Positions 25,140 through 36,976 are shown, counted from the first letter of the stretch. The stretch: DNA of 64,000 nt from Phocoena phocoena (GCF_963924675.1 NC_089222.1:4408501-4472500); one strand, 5' to 3'. Numbers and translations: made by a program. Notes: a model not told the origin generated them from the letters alone.

Positions 25140-25410
25140 ACATTTATTGAGGTCCTGTCATGTTAAGACACTGTGCTTAGAGCTGTGGGATTTGAGAGAT
25201 GGATAAATTGACTAGGGTCCCGTAAAGGAGGAAAAATGTGGGGATGCCACTGACACACAAGGCGGCCGTGATAAGTTCTTGCCCTTGCAGGGGAGGCAGG
25301 ACAAACAGGACAGATATTCCAGAGAGAGGTCCAGTTTTCTCAAAGTCACAGAGCTAATAAGTGGCAGAGCCAGAATCTGAACCTTGACCAGCTGAGCCCA
25401 TAGTCTTATC
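25140..25410 (-). repeat. Diverged MIR or L2-related fragments
   Basis: TTTATTGAGGTCCTGTCATG with CTGTGCTTAGAGCTGTGGG, then CAAAGTCACAGAGCTAATAAG, are reverse MIR-like blocks separated by unrelated sequence. Confidence 0.55.
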
Positions 25411-26224
25411 CACTATCCTGTCCTGCCTCTAAAAAAGCAGAAGAGCGTTCATTTTCACCTGCAGTTTGGGGACGATAATACTGTTGGTGATGGAAAATCG
25501 CACTGAATTGGTTTTAATAGTAATGAATCCACCTTGTGACTAACCAGTGGCTTCTGGATAAGAAAATAGGCAGAGTCTGTGCTTAGGTAGCAATTTTCTC
25601 TTTGCAATTATCAGATTATTAGGGAACAAGAAATATTAATTGTTATTCATTGACATTGTGCTAGGTAATGTAAGTGTAACCACAAAAGAAAAGGAGAAAA
25701 TTATACATGTATATAAATGGTTATAGCACGAGGTACAAAGTAGCACGCAGAGGAAGGGAGATACTTTTTGGAACTATGGAAGTTTGAGGGTGGATGGATT
25801 GGTTCAAGAAAAGCTTAAACAATGAGCCACGTCTTGAAAGGTGAATAGGGATCAAACCTGTGTCGTCACTATTAGGTTGCTTGACCCACCAAGCTAAGCA
25901 AGCCGGGTATGAGATAGTCAGGAGCCTGAACGGAAACGCCTACTTCGCCAAAATGTCTCTCCCACCTGCCTTGCACGGTCATCAGACATCCAGCTTTAGG
26001 CATTCATTCCTGGGCTACGGTCCTACACTCTTCAAGCATCCTCTTTAAATCACAACTTCTGCGGAGAGGGGTGACTCATCCCAGGTTCCAAGCCATTAAG
26101 CTAGTGGTGTGAAGTCATTTGTCAAACTTCTTTCTTCAGGAGATGTTCTTTGAGAATCACGTTTAGAAAAGACTTGAGCTTGGAGGATGGGGCAAAGGAA
26201 AGAGATCATTTGAGTGTATGAGTA

Positions 26225-26410
26225 AAGAGCGAACATTTACCGTTTACAATGTGCCGTGCACTGTTCCGAGACCTTTTTATGTACAAACTTATTTAATCAT
26301 CACAGCAATAGAATGTTCCCACATTGCAGGTGAGGAAACTAAAGTACAGAGAAGAGAAGTGACTTGCCCGAGGTCACTAAGAGATCTTTGAGTAGGGGAT
26401 TCTCCCACAG
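26225..26410 (-). repeat. MIR
   Basis: TTTACAATGTGCCGTGCACTG, TTATTTAATCATCACAGC, CAGGTGAGGAAACTAAAG and GTGACTTGCCCGAGGTCAC are the MIR consensus in reverse. Confidence 0.88.
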
Positions 26411-28224
26411 TGGTGACTGAGCACCCAGAGGACTGCATGAGAATAGCAAGGACTTGGGAGGAGGGAGAGACGATCAAAAGGGGGTCAAAAGGAAGTGGGA
26501 GGTCATCAAAAACAACCTCACCTACACACACGTTCTGTTGAGGACCAGATGGTGATGGTAGCGGTGTTGATGATGGTCATGGTGTTGAGAGTAAAGGTAA
26601 GGTACCTGTATCCACTGAACATAGAATATCTTATTAGGAAAAGTAACACATTGTTTTATTAATAGTATTTTTTCCCTTTGGATAGAAAGAGATACATATG
26701 GTCATGTACACAATATAGATTAGGTGGTTACAGCACTGTGTACACCTGAAGAGCACTTAATTACTAAATACATCCACATACATCATTTCATTTGAGCCTT
26801 AGAAAAATCCCAGGAGCAATATTATATTGCCCTTTTGCAAATGGAAAATCTGAGACTTAGGGACAGGAAGTGATCTTCAAAGATTAGACCCACCAACCAC
26901 TCCACCGAAGGGTTGGGACGCCGATCTTCCAGCCCCCTCCCTGCCTCCCTCCACCAAGGTTTTTCATTTTCAGTTATCTTCCTGGAGAAATGCAACCCTG
27001 AGAGGTTCTGCATCAGGGGAAATCTAACCTTCTTGTAAAAGGGGGAGGCAGTTGTATCCTCGTGGTTTTCTTGGTACAACAGGGGGTGGTTGTATGAGGG
27101 TCGGGAAGGGGGCAGTCCGGGCATAGGGAAGAGCTTCTGCAAAGACCCTGTGGTGGGAATGAGCTTCCCAGGTTTGAAGCCCACATGTCCAGAGAACAGG
27201 GGGCAGAGCCACGGGAGTGGGGGCTCAATCAAGCAGTAGAACACTGTGTCCTTCCGGGATGTTCATGGAGATGAATCAAAGTGTCTAGCTCTGTACCTGG
27301 CCCATAGTAAATGCTCAGCCAAATACGAGTCTCCTGTTCTACGTGACTCCACAAATAAAAGTCAGTTGATGTGTCTGAGAATCCCACAAGGCTGAACTTA
27401 CGGGTTGGAGTCAAAAACTTAAGCGGAAATCAGAGACATCATACTTAGTGGCCCGATGCTCTACGATGATGATTCTACACACTCACTGGGTTGGCAAAGC
27501 GTGTTATATATACATCCGCTGAACACAGGATACGGTTCGGGGGTCTCAGTGCCTCATACCGATGGCCTTTTAATGCAGACTCCACAATCGTAATTGGTGC
27601 CATGAGACCCCAGCATACTCAGCAGACCCTTCCTGAGCACTTTGTCATAATTCCATTTCCTTTGCCTTAGCACTTTTCTAAGGTGTAAGCTTGCTTTCAT
27701 GTCCTGAAACACTTGCGTATTTTCATACAATTCTCCTTTTTTTGATGGACAGGTTTATTTTCCATTATCTTTAACGAAATTTCCAGAGATAGGACGTAGG
27801 CAGTTCTGTTCATAGGATTTATGTTTGTTTCTTTTTGCAAAAGAACCCTTTAGGTCAATGCTGGGTCATTCGAGCCACTAGAATTATGGTCATCTAACAC
27901 AGATGCAATCATTCAAATCTAGACGCCCTCGAGACACACAGGTCAATGTGTGTCTAGTTATTTTAGTAGCAGTTCACATGCCCCTATCTAGTTCTTTCCT
28001 TTGATTCTACTTATTTATTAATTTGCATCATAACTGACAAATTAATTGTCGATGTCTAGACTATGAAATATTAAAAGCCATCTGTTAACTGGGATCCATT
28101 AAAGAACTCATTCTTCATGCGAATAATAAGATACGGTCATTTCCAGAATCTCCCTTTAAAAAAAAAATGTATTTCTACTACTGTGCACATTTGTGTCCCA
28201 GATATTCCTCAGAACAGGCTTTTT

Positions 28225-28572
28225 TTTTTTTTTTTTTTTATAAATATTATTTTTATTTGTTTATTATTTTTGGCTGCATTGGATCTCCGCTGCTGTATGC
28301 AGGCTTTCTCTAGTTGCGATGAGCGGGGGCCACTCTTCTTTGGGGTGCGTGGGCTTCTCATCGCGGTGTCCTCTCCCGTTGTGGAGCACGGGCTCTAGGC
28401 GCACGGGCTTCAGTAGTTGTGGCTCACAGGCTCTAGAGTGCAGGCTCAGCAGTTGTGGCACACACGGGCCTAGTTGCTCCGCGGCACGTGGGATCCCCCC
28501 GGACCAGGGCCCGAACCCGCGTTCCCCGCACTGGCAGGCGGACTCCCAACCACTGCGCCACCAGGGAAGTCC
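28225..28572 (-). repeat. CHR-type SINE, full long form
   Basis: Reverse copy: poly-T, TTTTTGGCTGCATTGGATCTCC, the GCTCTAGGCGCACGGGCTTCA block, then CGCCACCAGGGAAGTCC. An exact 15-bp target duplication CAGAACAGGCTTTTT flanks it (28210-28224 and 28573-28587). Confidence 0.95.
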
Positions 28573-28804
28573 CAGAACAGGCTTTTTGACTGAGTATTTA
28601 CTCACATCCATACCTGCAATCTACAAGATAACTCCAGTTAACATCTGACTTTTAATGCTTCAAGCAGTAGATCCCAAAACAATTGATGAATGTTTTAATT
28701 ATAATGCGAATTTAGTCCAGGGCGTGTAAAACCTTCCAGTCTGAGAAGGGAACTGCACCCTTATCCGATATCTGCCAATAATTTGTTTTCTTACCTTAGA
28801 TTTT

Positions 28805-28907
28805 CTTAACCCTGTGGATCTCAAACTCTACTGGGTATCAGAACCATCTGTAGAACTTGGTAAATATACAAATGCCCAGGCCCCATCCTATTTCAATAAG
28901 CCTGGTC
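28805..28907. repeat. MER5-like hAT relic interrupted by a SINE
   Basis: GTGGATCTCAAACTCTACTGG, GGGTATCAGAACCATCTGTAG and CCAGGCCCCATCC are MER5-type. The next SINE inserted at its right edge. Confidence 0.6.
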
Positions 28908-28917
28908 TCCTGCCATC

Positions 28918-29129
28918 ATTTTTTTTTTTTTTTTTTTTGCCGTACGTGGGCCTCTCACTGTTGTGGCCTCTCCCGTTGCGGAGCACAGGCTCCGGACACG
29001 CAGGCTCAGCGGCCATGGCTCATGGGCCCAGCCGCTCCGTGGCATGTGGGATCTTCCCGGACCGGGGCACGAACCCGTGTCCTCTGCATCAGCAGGCGGA
29101 CTCTCAACCACTGCGCCACCAGGGAAGCC
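28918..29129 (-). repeat. CHR-type SINE, cetacean form
   Basis: Reverse copy from an 18-T tract and GCCGTACGTGGGCC to CCACCAGGGAAGCC, flanked by the exact 11-bp duplication CTCCTGCCATC (28907-28917 and 29130-29140). Confidence 0.95.
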
Positions 29130-29141
29130 CTCCTGCCATCT

Positions 29142-30703
29142 TTAATAGCGCCTCACATGACTGATATTTACCAAACTTTGAGATTCACGGATGTAGTCTT
29201 ACGAGATTTTAATCCTTCTAAAAAGAAATATCTCATTGGTTTGAGGTTTGGGGGAACCAAAGGATACAGAGATAGCAGGAAATCCCTGAAAACCATCATT
29301 GCCAAGCAAACATGGAAATAACACAGTTCAAAATGTATGTAAGTTTTTTTCACATTGAAACTCTACAAACATTTGGTATAATAAAACCTTGTTAGCTTGA
29401 TATTATAAGAAATTAAACCCTAGCAATCTTACTGGCGAGGTACAAATTGGTCTCCGGCTGCCTTTTCTGATAGATTCTGATGAAATTGAAGGAGAGCCAT
29501 ATACCTACCAGGAGGGAATGAGTTTTGTCACACCAAAGAGAAGAGGTTTTCGCAGATTCACATCTCACCTAGGTTTTAAATTTTTTGCCATTTTCTGAAA
29601 TTCTTTAGGGGGTATGAAGTTGCATTCAGCATATCCATTTTCAAGCTAAGGAGGTTCTGTTATAGAGGGGTTTTTTCCCTTTTTCTTTCTTCCTTTTTTT
29701 TTTCTCTCTTTTTCTTCTTTTAAATCTGAAGGAAAACGTTCAGGGCTTCTAAACACTAAAGAGAAAATTTTGGCTTAGGCCAGTGTTCAGTCCAGTGCCA
29801 GACTTACAGTGGAATTCAAATGCATCTAGTAAGGAATTAATCAGAGTGGCTATCCTGATCATCTTTCACTTTGCTCTATTCAACTGTCTTAAACTTTCCT
29901 GTTTCAAACAGCTATGTTACTTGATTAAAACAATGTTAAAACTTTTTGTCTCTGCTTTAATATTAAATAACCTCAATTTTTGTTTATAAAATTGGAGCAT
30001 TGAAATCTCAACCAATCCATTAATAAATAAATAAACAACACAGTTCACAGCATCCTCGGCAGGCAGAATTGAAGGAGCCTGGAATCGTGTCTCATCCCTC
30101 CTTGGGAATGGAATAGGAAATCATATATGCCCTTCTCTTCTTGGGAAAATAATCAAGAATCCTCCTTAAGTAAATCCCTCAAGTTTGCCCGTGACCCAAC
30201 CAGGGCTTCTTAGGCCCAGATGTGCCGGCAGTGCCCCAACAATAAACCTGCCAATTAAACAACAGAATACCATTATCATGAATGTAATTACAGACAGTAA
30301 TTACGAGCTCGTAAACACCTCTCACGAATGGAGCCCTTTTCCCAAACCACCTCGGACTCTTAGGAAAATGGAAGGTAATCCTATCCCCTGCCTCCCCGCA
30401 AAAATAACCTCACTTGCTTAGAAGAAATTCCTGCTCTTGCTGGCCCAGGGGACGTGCTGAGCAAACTTTAATGGGCTGTGCTTTAGGGAGGAATGTCCCC
30501 TTGGGTGGGGTCCCTTCCATCATCTCTCATCCACGCATGTTGACTAGCTCCCTTCACTAGGGAGCAGTGACTACCCAGTTTGGCTGTATTTCTTAATTTC
30601 TGTGCAGGTAGGGGAATTAATACCACATTTTAAGAATTTCTGCAGAAAAATCAAATGTTGGAGGTGCTACAAAAAACTGTGATAACTTTAACATTACTTG
30701 GAG
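29142..30703. other. Unassigned intronic sequence
   Basis: No gene. A T/C-rich stretch at 29670-29720 is low-complexity. The remainder shows no confident repeat. Confidence 0.4.
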
Positions 30704-30713
30704 TGGAGCATTA

Positions 30714-31070
30714 GGGACTTCCCTGGTGGCGCAGTGGTTAAGAATCCGCCTGCCAATTCAGGAAGCCCTGGTCTGGGAAGATCCCACATGCCGCGGAGCA
30801 ACTAAGCCCGTGCGCCACAACTACTGAGCCTGCGCTCTAGAGCCCGTGAGCCACAACTACTGAGCCTGTGCTCTAGAGCCCGCGTGCCACAACTACTGAA
30901 GCCCATGTACCTAGAGCCCGTGCTCCGCAACAAGGGAAGTCACCGCAATGAGAAGCCCACGCACCGCAACGAAGAGTAGCCCCCGCTCACCGTCACAACT
31001 AGAGAAAGCCTGCATGCAGCAACGAAGACCCAACACAACCAAAAATAAATTTAAAAAAATAAAAATAAAA
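30714..31070 (+). repeat. CHR-type SINE, full long form
   Basis: GGGACTTCCCTGGTGGCGCAG through repeated GAGCCACAACTACTGAGCC-type units to GAAGACCCAACACAACC and an A-rich tail. The exact duplication TGGAGCATTA flanks it (30704-30713 and 31071-31080). About 20 bp of the tRNA head around the B box are deleted. Confidence 0.94.
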
Positions 31071-31241
31071 TGGAGCATTATACGGTGCAATTTCCCAAGG
31101 AATTAGAGTCCGTGACAATTGAGTAGACATCATAGAAACATGCATGGGTGAGAAGGCTTTTCACTTCTGTAAAAACGAAATGAAACTCTTTTTGCAAAGT
31201 TAACCCTTGCATTCAGTGGCTTTATATTTAGCTCGTGAAAA

Positions 31242-31364
31242 ACTTTTTTTTTTTTTGGCCACACCGCGTGGCATGTGGAATCTTAGTTCCCGCACCTGGA
31301 ATCGAACCCTTGTCCCCTGCAGTGGAAGCACGTAGTCGTAACCACTGGACTGCCAGGGAAGTCC
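31242..31364 (-). repeat. CHR-type SINE, short form
   Basis: Reverse copy: poly-T, GGCCACACCGCGTGGCATG, ending GACTGCCAGGGAAGTCC. Flanked by TAGCTCGTGAAAA (31229-31241) and TAGCTCATGAAAA (31365-31377). Confidence 0.94.
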
Positions 31365-31377
31365 TAGCTCATGAAAA

Positions 31378-32327
31378 CCTGAAACCCTCATGGATACTAG
31401 GTCCTTGAAAGGATTCCACACAGATACGTTTCATCTGAAATGCCATACAATCTCCCAAGATCCTAAGCTTTTTTTTTCTCTTCATGGAAAGTGAGACTAA
31501 GTGCCTGTAATTGCAACAGGAGCTGGCACGCTGGAGTCCAGACCTTTTGGATTTACCATGCATTGAATAACGCCCTAGAAACTGAGGAGAAAGAACCCAG
31601 GTCTAGTTCACTCCCCTCCCACGATGCCAGCACAGCCCTTTGCATAGAGTGAATTTTCAGGGCTCTTCTCTGAATAAGAGCAAATATTACATCCAAAAGT
31701 GTTGTACGATTTTGTTTAAAGGGAATCATTGGTTACTGGCCAAGTTAGGGTATTTCATGCTGCAGTATTTCCATTGACTGTGACAGAGAAATCACGTGTC
31801 GATTATTGCTATCTTGCTGTAGTTGTTCACAGTCTTCTCCTGTACTAGAAATAAAGTGGATGGGTATCGGGGTTTCCACACAGTAACCCCAAGACCAGGA
31901 AAGGTAAATGCAACTTCCAAAAGGGGCTGAGAACAGATGACACCTTTAGAGAAACCACCCCTAACCAACATCTCTGAAGGCATCTAGTAGCTTTACAGAG
32001 GGGGCTTGTGAAAAGCGAAAGCATGTTTAACCCTTGCATTAAGTAATTTAAAATTCATTTTAAGTGTCTGAACAGCAGCTTTAAATTCCCAGTACTATGC
32101 ACAGACCAGGATGGACTTGTCTCTCTGATATGGATATTCACGGTCCTTTGGCCCTTTCAGCATAAAAGAAATTCACTTATCGATTAGTCTTTCCATCACT
32201 GTCTATAATCACTTTAAAAGTAGAACTCTATATTTTTTTCTCATTTTGACAGACAGTATAGCCTACGAATTTCTGGAAATATGGGTGACCAGATGGATTA
32301 TGTTTTTTAATGTGACTGCATCTACAA
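31378..32327. other. Unassigned intronic sequence
   Basis: No gene or confident repeat. Confidence 0.4.
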
Positions 32328-32421
32328 ATTATATATATTAGCATACTCCTTTTTATTCTCTACTTTATAGCCGTATTATATATATTAGCATACTCCTTTT
32401 TATTCTCTACTTTATAGCCGT
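32328..32421. repeat. Exact 47-bp tandem duplication
   Basis: A 47-bp unit starting ATTATATATATTAGC and ending TTTATAGCCGT (32328-32374) is repeated immediately at 32375-32421, with no difference that I can see. Confidence 0.95.
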
Positions 32422-33287
32422 ATTCAGTAAAATATTCAAGGAGGTAAAATTTGCCACCAGGGAAGGTTAGTTTTCATTATATTGTTCTATTGTTTCCCAT
32501 TCTCTAGAGGGCAGACCTTTAAGTCCCTGTAAATTGAATAGAGAAAACAACATCGTATACATAAACCATAACTGCCTGTATCTCAACGCAAGAGACGTGT
32601 GGCTTTTCATTCTATCATTAGGGCTCTTAATTTACCCCACAAATAAAGCACGATCTGCTCGGTTCATCTGATCTCCTCGCCTGTTTGGGACAACATTGAA
32701 ACCATCGACACAGTTTCTCTTGGAAGAGCCAGCCCTTTGTGTCAGGCTGTCGGGAGTGGAAAGTGACAGGGAGAACAGAGTTGTCACTCGCACGTAGCCA
32801 CGTGGCACGTCCCTCTTAAGCAACAGGGTGCCCCTCAGGTCAGCCTGTGATAACACCCAAGTCAAATAAGGCCGAATCCTGGACGTTTTATGTCCTGAGG
32901 CTCTGAAAAGTGTCCACGGCCAGCCCTGACCCTCGAGACCTCAAATGGTCATCTAAGCAGTGACATAAATTGGTGTCCACTTGCTCCTGGGCCATCGCTG
33001 TCGGGAGCAGGGCTGGCGAAAGGGCAGCCTTCCCATGGAGGAGCTGACATCTTTGTAGGCAGTAAAATCGGGGGAATGTGTTGATTACTCCAACAGGCAA
33101 TCCAGCACCGGTGGCTCCATGCCCGAGGCTGACACCCTCTGCATCTTATGACCACTGTCAAGGGGAGGGGTGTGCGAACGCTGTCAGCCCCAAAGAACCG
33201 AGAAAGCGCTTGCCTTCCAAACCTCTCCATCTCAGCCCCGTTCTGACAATGCCAATGCTCGTCATCTCGTGTTTTTCAACCCTCCAG

Positions 33288-33548
33288 AAAATGGCCTTCC
33301 AGCCTGGGACAAGCCGAAGCCTTGTCCCCACGGCAAGCAGGAGTGGAAGCTTGTGGGAATGTCTGAAGCCTGCCTGCACAGGAAGAGCCCCCCAGAGAGG
33401 CACAGCGCATTGAAGAATGAACAGTCGCCCCGGCATCTCATCCAGGCCACCTGGACCAGCTCCATATTCCATCTGGACCACGACGATGTGAACAATCAGA
33501 GCGTCCCTAACGCCCAGACCTTCCAAACGGAAGAGAAGAAATGTAAAG
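33288..33548 (+). CDS. THRB: Thyroid hormone receptor beta, TRbeta1-specific A/B-domain exon (internal coding exon)
   Basis: This exon encodes most of the N-terminal A/B (AF-1) domain of TRbeta1, the ligand-controlled nuclear receptor that binds thyroid hormone response elements with RXR. The reading includes [37 protein letters not shown] and [10 protein letters not shown], which I recognise as TRbeta1. A pyrimidine-rich tract ending in CCTCCAG precedes it. The exon begins inside a GAA codon (first base from the previous exon) and ends AAATGTAAAG followed by GTAACC, so it is phase 1 at both ends. It is 261 nt, or 87 codons, the same as the human segment from residue 8 to the CKG junction as I remember it, with no indel or stop. 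The start codon (human MTPNSMT...) belongs to an upstream exon that I did not find here. Residues 12-19 differ most from the human protein. The match is very secure; the exon edges rest on splice consensus and frame. Confidence 0.96.
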
Positions 33549-33879
33549 GTAACCAGATTTTTATTAGACCCCAGTTGCCACAAGGAAAAGAATTCTCTCT
33601 TAAGTGTGTGCTCTGTTTCCACTGAGTCCACGTATGGTGTCCATGTGTTTTCCCCAGCTGCTCTCTTCCAAAGTTTCTTTATCCCCATATCTTCTGGGAA
33701 GCATAAAATAAGTGGGTTCCAAAGGAAAGCAGTTAATTTCAGTTTCATGTTGGGGCACTTGGGGAGAAGACATTTTTCTTTCTCTAATTAGCAGGAGGGT
33801 TGTTAGTTTTGGCTTCACTTCTGTTTTCGAAGCTAAGTAGAAACAGACATTGATATCGTTACATAACTACTTGCTTTGA

Positions 33880-33882
<3 letters not shown>

Positions 33883-33916
<34 letters not shown>
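33883..33916. repeat. (GT)17 microsatellite
   Basis: An uninterrupted run of 17 GT units, about 335 bp downstream of the TRbeta1 exon donor. Confidence 0.97.
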
Positions 33917-33918
<2 letters not shown>

Positions 33919-34346
33919 ATGACTTTTCCCAATTGTGCCAGTAGCTAATGGGATCTCAAAGTCTACCTTTAACCTAAATAGACAATTCATGTTCAAGAGA
34001 GAGGTTTGAAGTTGTTTTCTTTTACTCGTTAAGTCCTGTGTCATCATCCTGAAAGGCGAGATTATGGTGTTAGGGGGTTGTCACCTCATAAAAAGATGTT
34101 AAACTGGCCTAAGTTTCTGACTGCATTAGATTTAACTGGTCTTTACCTCAGGTCGCCTCCACCCTGACAGATGTCTTTGTGTTGATCGCTTTATGGTCTT
34201 AGGGCTTCGCAAAATCTTCGCTTCTTAAATCAATGTGTGTCTTTAAATGTCCAAGTTCATGTGACCTCCCACTCTTTTTCAATTCAGCATTTTTAAAAAT
34301 AAGGTCTTTTTCCATTTTCTTTAAGGACTTTGACTCGTGATCAAGT

Positions 34347-34394
34347 TATTTTTTTATGGAAGTGCAGTTGATTTACAATGTTGTGTTAGCATGA
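34347..34394 (-). repeat. Short L1 3' UTR scrap
   Basis: TTTACAATGTTGTGTTAGC preceded by TTATGGAAGTGCAGTTGA is the reverse of the last bases of an L1 tail. Confidence 0.6.
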
Positions 34395-34532
34395 TAAAGT
34401 TTTAAATGGTGTATCTGAAAATCTGCCAATCACATACCAAGCTATATTAATGAAAGTTTGTAAAGACTCTCATATATGAGCCATGAAGGACTTTTGCAAA
34501 GTGTTCTAACTTGAACGTAAAACATGATCATA

Positions 34533-34722
34533 GGGCTTCCTTGGTGGCGCAGTGGTTGAGAGTCCGCCTGCCGATGCAGGGGACACGGGTTCGTGCCCCG
34601 GTCCGGGAAGATCCCACATGCCGTGGAGCGGCTGGGCCCGTGAGCCATGGCCGCTGAGCCTGCGCGTCTGGAGCCTGTGCTCTGCAACTGGAGAGGCCAC
34701 AACAGTGAGAGGCCCGCGTACC

Positions 34723-34751
<29 letters not shown>
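34533..34751 (+). repeat. CHR-type SINE, cetacean form, with a very long poly-A
   Basis: GGGCTTCCTTGGTGGCGCAG to GCGTACCGC, then about 29 uninterrupted A. The exact 12-bp flank AACATGATCATA occurs at 34521-34532 and 34752-34763. The pure tail suggests a young insertion. Confidence 0.96.
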
Positions 34752-34753
<2 letters not shown>

Positions 34754-35291
34754 CATGATCATATTCATCCCTCTCAAAAAACTGCTGGTCCTTTAACTTT
34801 TCTGCAAACACTTCAGAAGCTCCTTGGAACCACCAGTTGACCTGTGAAGTTGGGTGTGTGGATTGTTTCAGATGAAAATAGGATTATCTAGACAAATAAT
34901 AAAATAGTGGTATGAGCTCTGATTTCAATACAGTCAAAACCATACATGTTCTCTCGGGGAAGATTTGTGTTTGAACTGTCTCTCATCTTTGTTATTTAGG
35001 AGATTTGAGAAACTGAAAGGGGTATTTAGAAAAAGAGCAAAATAAGTTTTTCCCCAAAAGTCAGGATATAAAACAGGTGTCTCTGTGTGTATGTGCACAC
35101 TTGTTTGGAATGCAATTGAGAGTTAGTCTTAGAACTTGTGACCAGGTTGTATCTTCAGATTTTAGGAGCTGGCGTCAACACCACATCAGTCCTTGGTTCA
35201 CAGTGAAATGCCTTGGTTTACAGGAAACTGCAGTGTCCTTATGATCTAAGGACCTCACAAACTAAATGTGATTTATTCCTAATTGGTACCC

Positions 35292-35316
35292 GTATTCATT
35301 CATTCATTCATTCATG
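35292..35316. repeat. (ATTC)n microsatellite
   Basis: About five tandem ATTC units. Confidence 0.85.
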
Positions 35317-35454
35317 GGTCCATCTCCATCATTTGTGAGAAATCTTAGCCTTGGATGTGTAGAGTTTACGACGCTGTCCAGTTTCCAATTTGTTGGTAAA
35401 CCTTAAAGGCAGAGGGAAAGAGTTTCTGTTTGGATCCAAGACCCTAAGTGTTGT

Positions 35455-35640
35455 AAATACAGTGATTAAGATCGCAGATTTTTGAGTCTGCCGTATTTGG
35501 GCTAGAATCTCAGCCTTTCCACTTTCTGTCCTTGAGCAAACCTATGTGATTGTTGATAGAATTGAAGATAATGGATTTAAGCGCTTTAGCACAATATCTC
35601 CCATAGTGCTCTCTAAGCAGCAGCTTCATTCTTGCTGGGA
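35455..35640 (+). repeat. MIR
   Basis: GTGATTAAGATCGCAGATTTTTG, GGGCTAGAATCTCAGCCTTTC and CTTGAGCAAACCTATGTG follow a diverged MIR. Confidence 0.75.
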
Positions 35641-36284
35641 CCGTTATGATCAGCTCTGCATCATTAAATCACATAAATTCCTTGGGCTGCGCTGAGTGCC
35701 CGGTGAGGGATGAAGAAGGAGAGCAGGACAGGTGGGTGTGGGGTGCAGCGTGACGTCTCAGGGGGTTTAGATTTGATCATCCATTTTGCATCCATTCAGC
35801 TCTCTTTTGCTGCGAGGTGGAGAATTGTTGACTAGGAAAATATACTTAAATTAGTAAATGAAAGGCCTTCCTCCAGATTTTAGTTTTTAAAGGAACGCAA
35901 CTAAGGTAAACGCTCCTGCAGTTTCCACAGCAACAGCCAGGGTTCACACTGGCATGGACGTGAAGCGATGCCTTGGTTCAGCGTGAAGATGCTCAGGAAG
36001 CCTACTGTCACGGCCAAAACTGTAAACTGAATTTCACTCGTTCCCAGTGGACACCGGTATTTGATGAGGTGGTGGTGAGGCCAGGGAAACAACTAGAGTG
36101 GTTGCCTTTCTTTTCCGAGTTGGGTCCTCTCCATCTGCTCGGCTGGCCAGCCACCTCCTCACAGGATCTGTGAGAAGAGCTCTATTTTGACATCCATCCA
36201 GGCTGGGCATTGAGTTCCTGGCTCTCTCTGTCTAGCCTGCAAGCGTGCTTGGTATCTCTTTCCTGGGCTACCATTCCATGCCTG

Positions 36285-36375
36285 TGTCCCATCTGTGTTT
36301 ATTAAGTGCCTACTATGTACAGGAGATTGTCCTTCATATCCTTGAAGAAATAGCAGCAGGGCCAAAAATCCATCC
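36285..36375 (-). repeat. MIR fragment
   Basis: TTTATTAAGTGCCTACTATG is the reverse of the MIR 3' end. Confidence 0.65.
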
Positions 36376-36547
36376 AAGTACCCCCATTTCAAGGACTCCA
36401 AATGGAATTGATGAGAACCAAATGACCCTTAAAGATACAGAAAGAATCTGCAGTGAAGGAGCCATAAGAACACATGGGCTGTTTGAAGTTCTGCAAAAGC
36501 CCATCTCCCAAATCAGTCATCTAGCCAGTCTAGACCAATGTGCCTCT

Positions 36548-36549
<2 letters not shown>

Positions 36550-36595
<46 letters not shown>
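36550..36595. repeat. (GT)23 microsatellite
   Basis: A pure run of about 23 GT units abutting the T-rich side of a reverse L1 tail. Confidence 0.97.
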
Positions 36596-36598
<3 letters not shown>

Positions 36599-36670
36599 AA
36601 TTAATTTTTATTGGAGTATAGTTGCTTTACAATGTTGTGTTAGCTTCCACTGTACAGCAAAATGGTTTGT
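36596..36670 (-). repeat. L1 3' UTR fragment
   Basis: TTATTGGAGTATAGTTGC and TTTACAATGTTGTGTTAGC are the reverse of the L1 3' terminus. Confidence 0.8.
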
Positions 36671-36976
36671 GGTTGGGTACCCTTCTGCAAACTATTACTT
36701 CCTACCCGGTTCTACTGATGCAAGTACAGAAACCGAGAAGAAGCTTTAGAAACAGTCATAGCCAATTAGCATCGCCACTGGCGTTCAAAGGCATGATCAG
36801 TGGATCCACCTCACTGAACAGGGTAGAGTCTGGTTGGATATTGTCAGACCCGCATGGTCGGTCACACAGGGCTCTGTATAAAAATCTGGGGCAGCAGAAC
36901 CAAGGGTTGGGCCATCATGGACGGAATATTTTGTAAATTATTCGAGATTTACTGATTTATGCTTTGCAGTATTCTT

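Larger units (their letters stand above)
1..33287 (+). other. THRB: THRB intron upstream of the TRbeta1 A/B exon (5' end outside window)
   Basis: The left half of the window is read as intron because the TRbeta1 exon at its right end begins with a splice acceptor in mid-codon. I searched for the small upstream exon that carries the TRbeta1 start codon (recalled human MTPNSMT) and found no convincing match, so it is presumed to lie to the left. The content is repeats, listed separately, and unassigned sequence. No other coding exon is supported. Confidence 0.85.

Noticed and set aside
33170..33625. Sense open frame longer than the TRbeta1 exon on both sides
   Set aside because: The ends outside 33288-33548 have no similarity to THRB, and the acceptor and donor define the exon. 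An upstream in-frame ATG is not the TRbeta1 start.
33158..33748. 196-codon minus-strand frame across the TRbeta1 exon
   Set aside because: It is the antisense shadow of a conserved sense exon; the sense strand has the splice sites and the THRB match.
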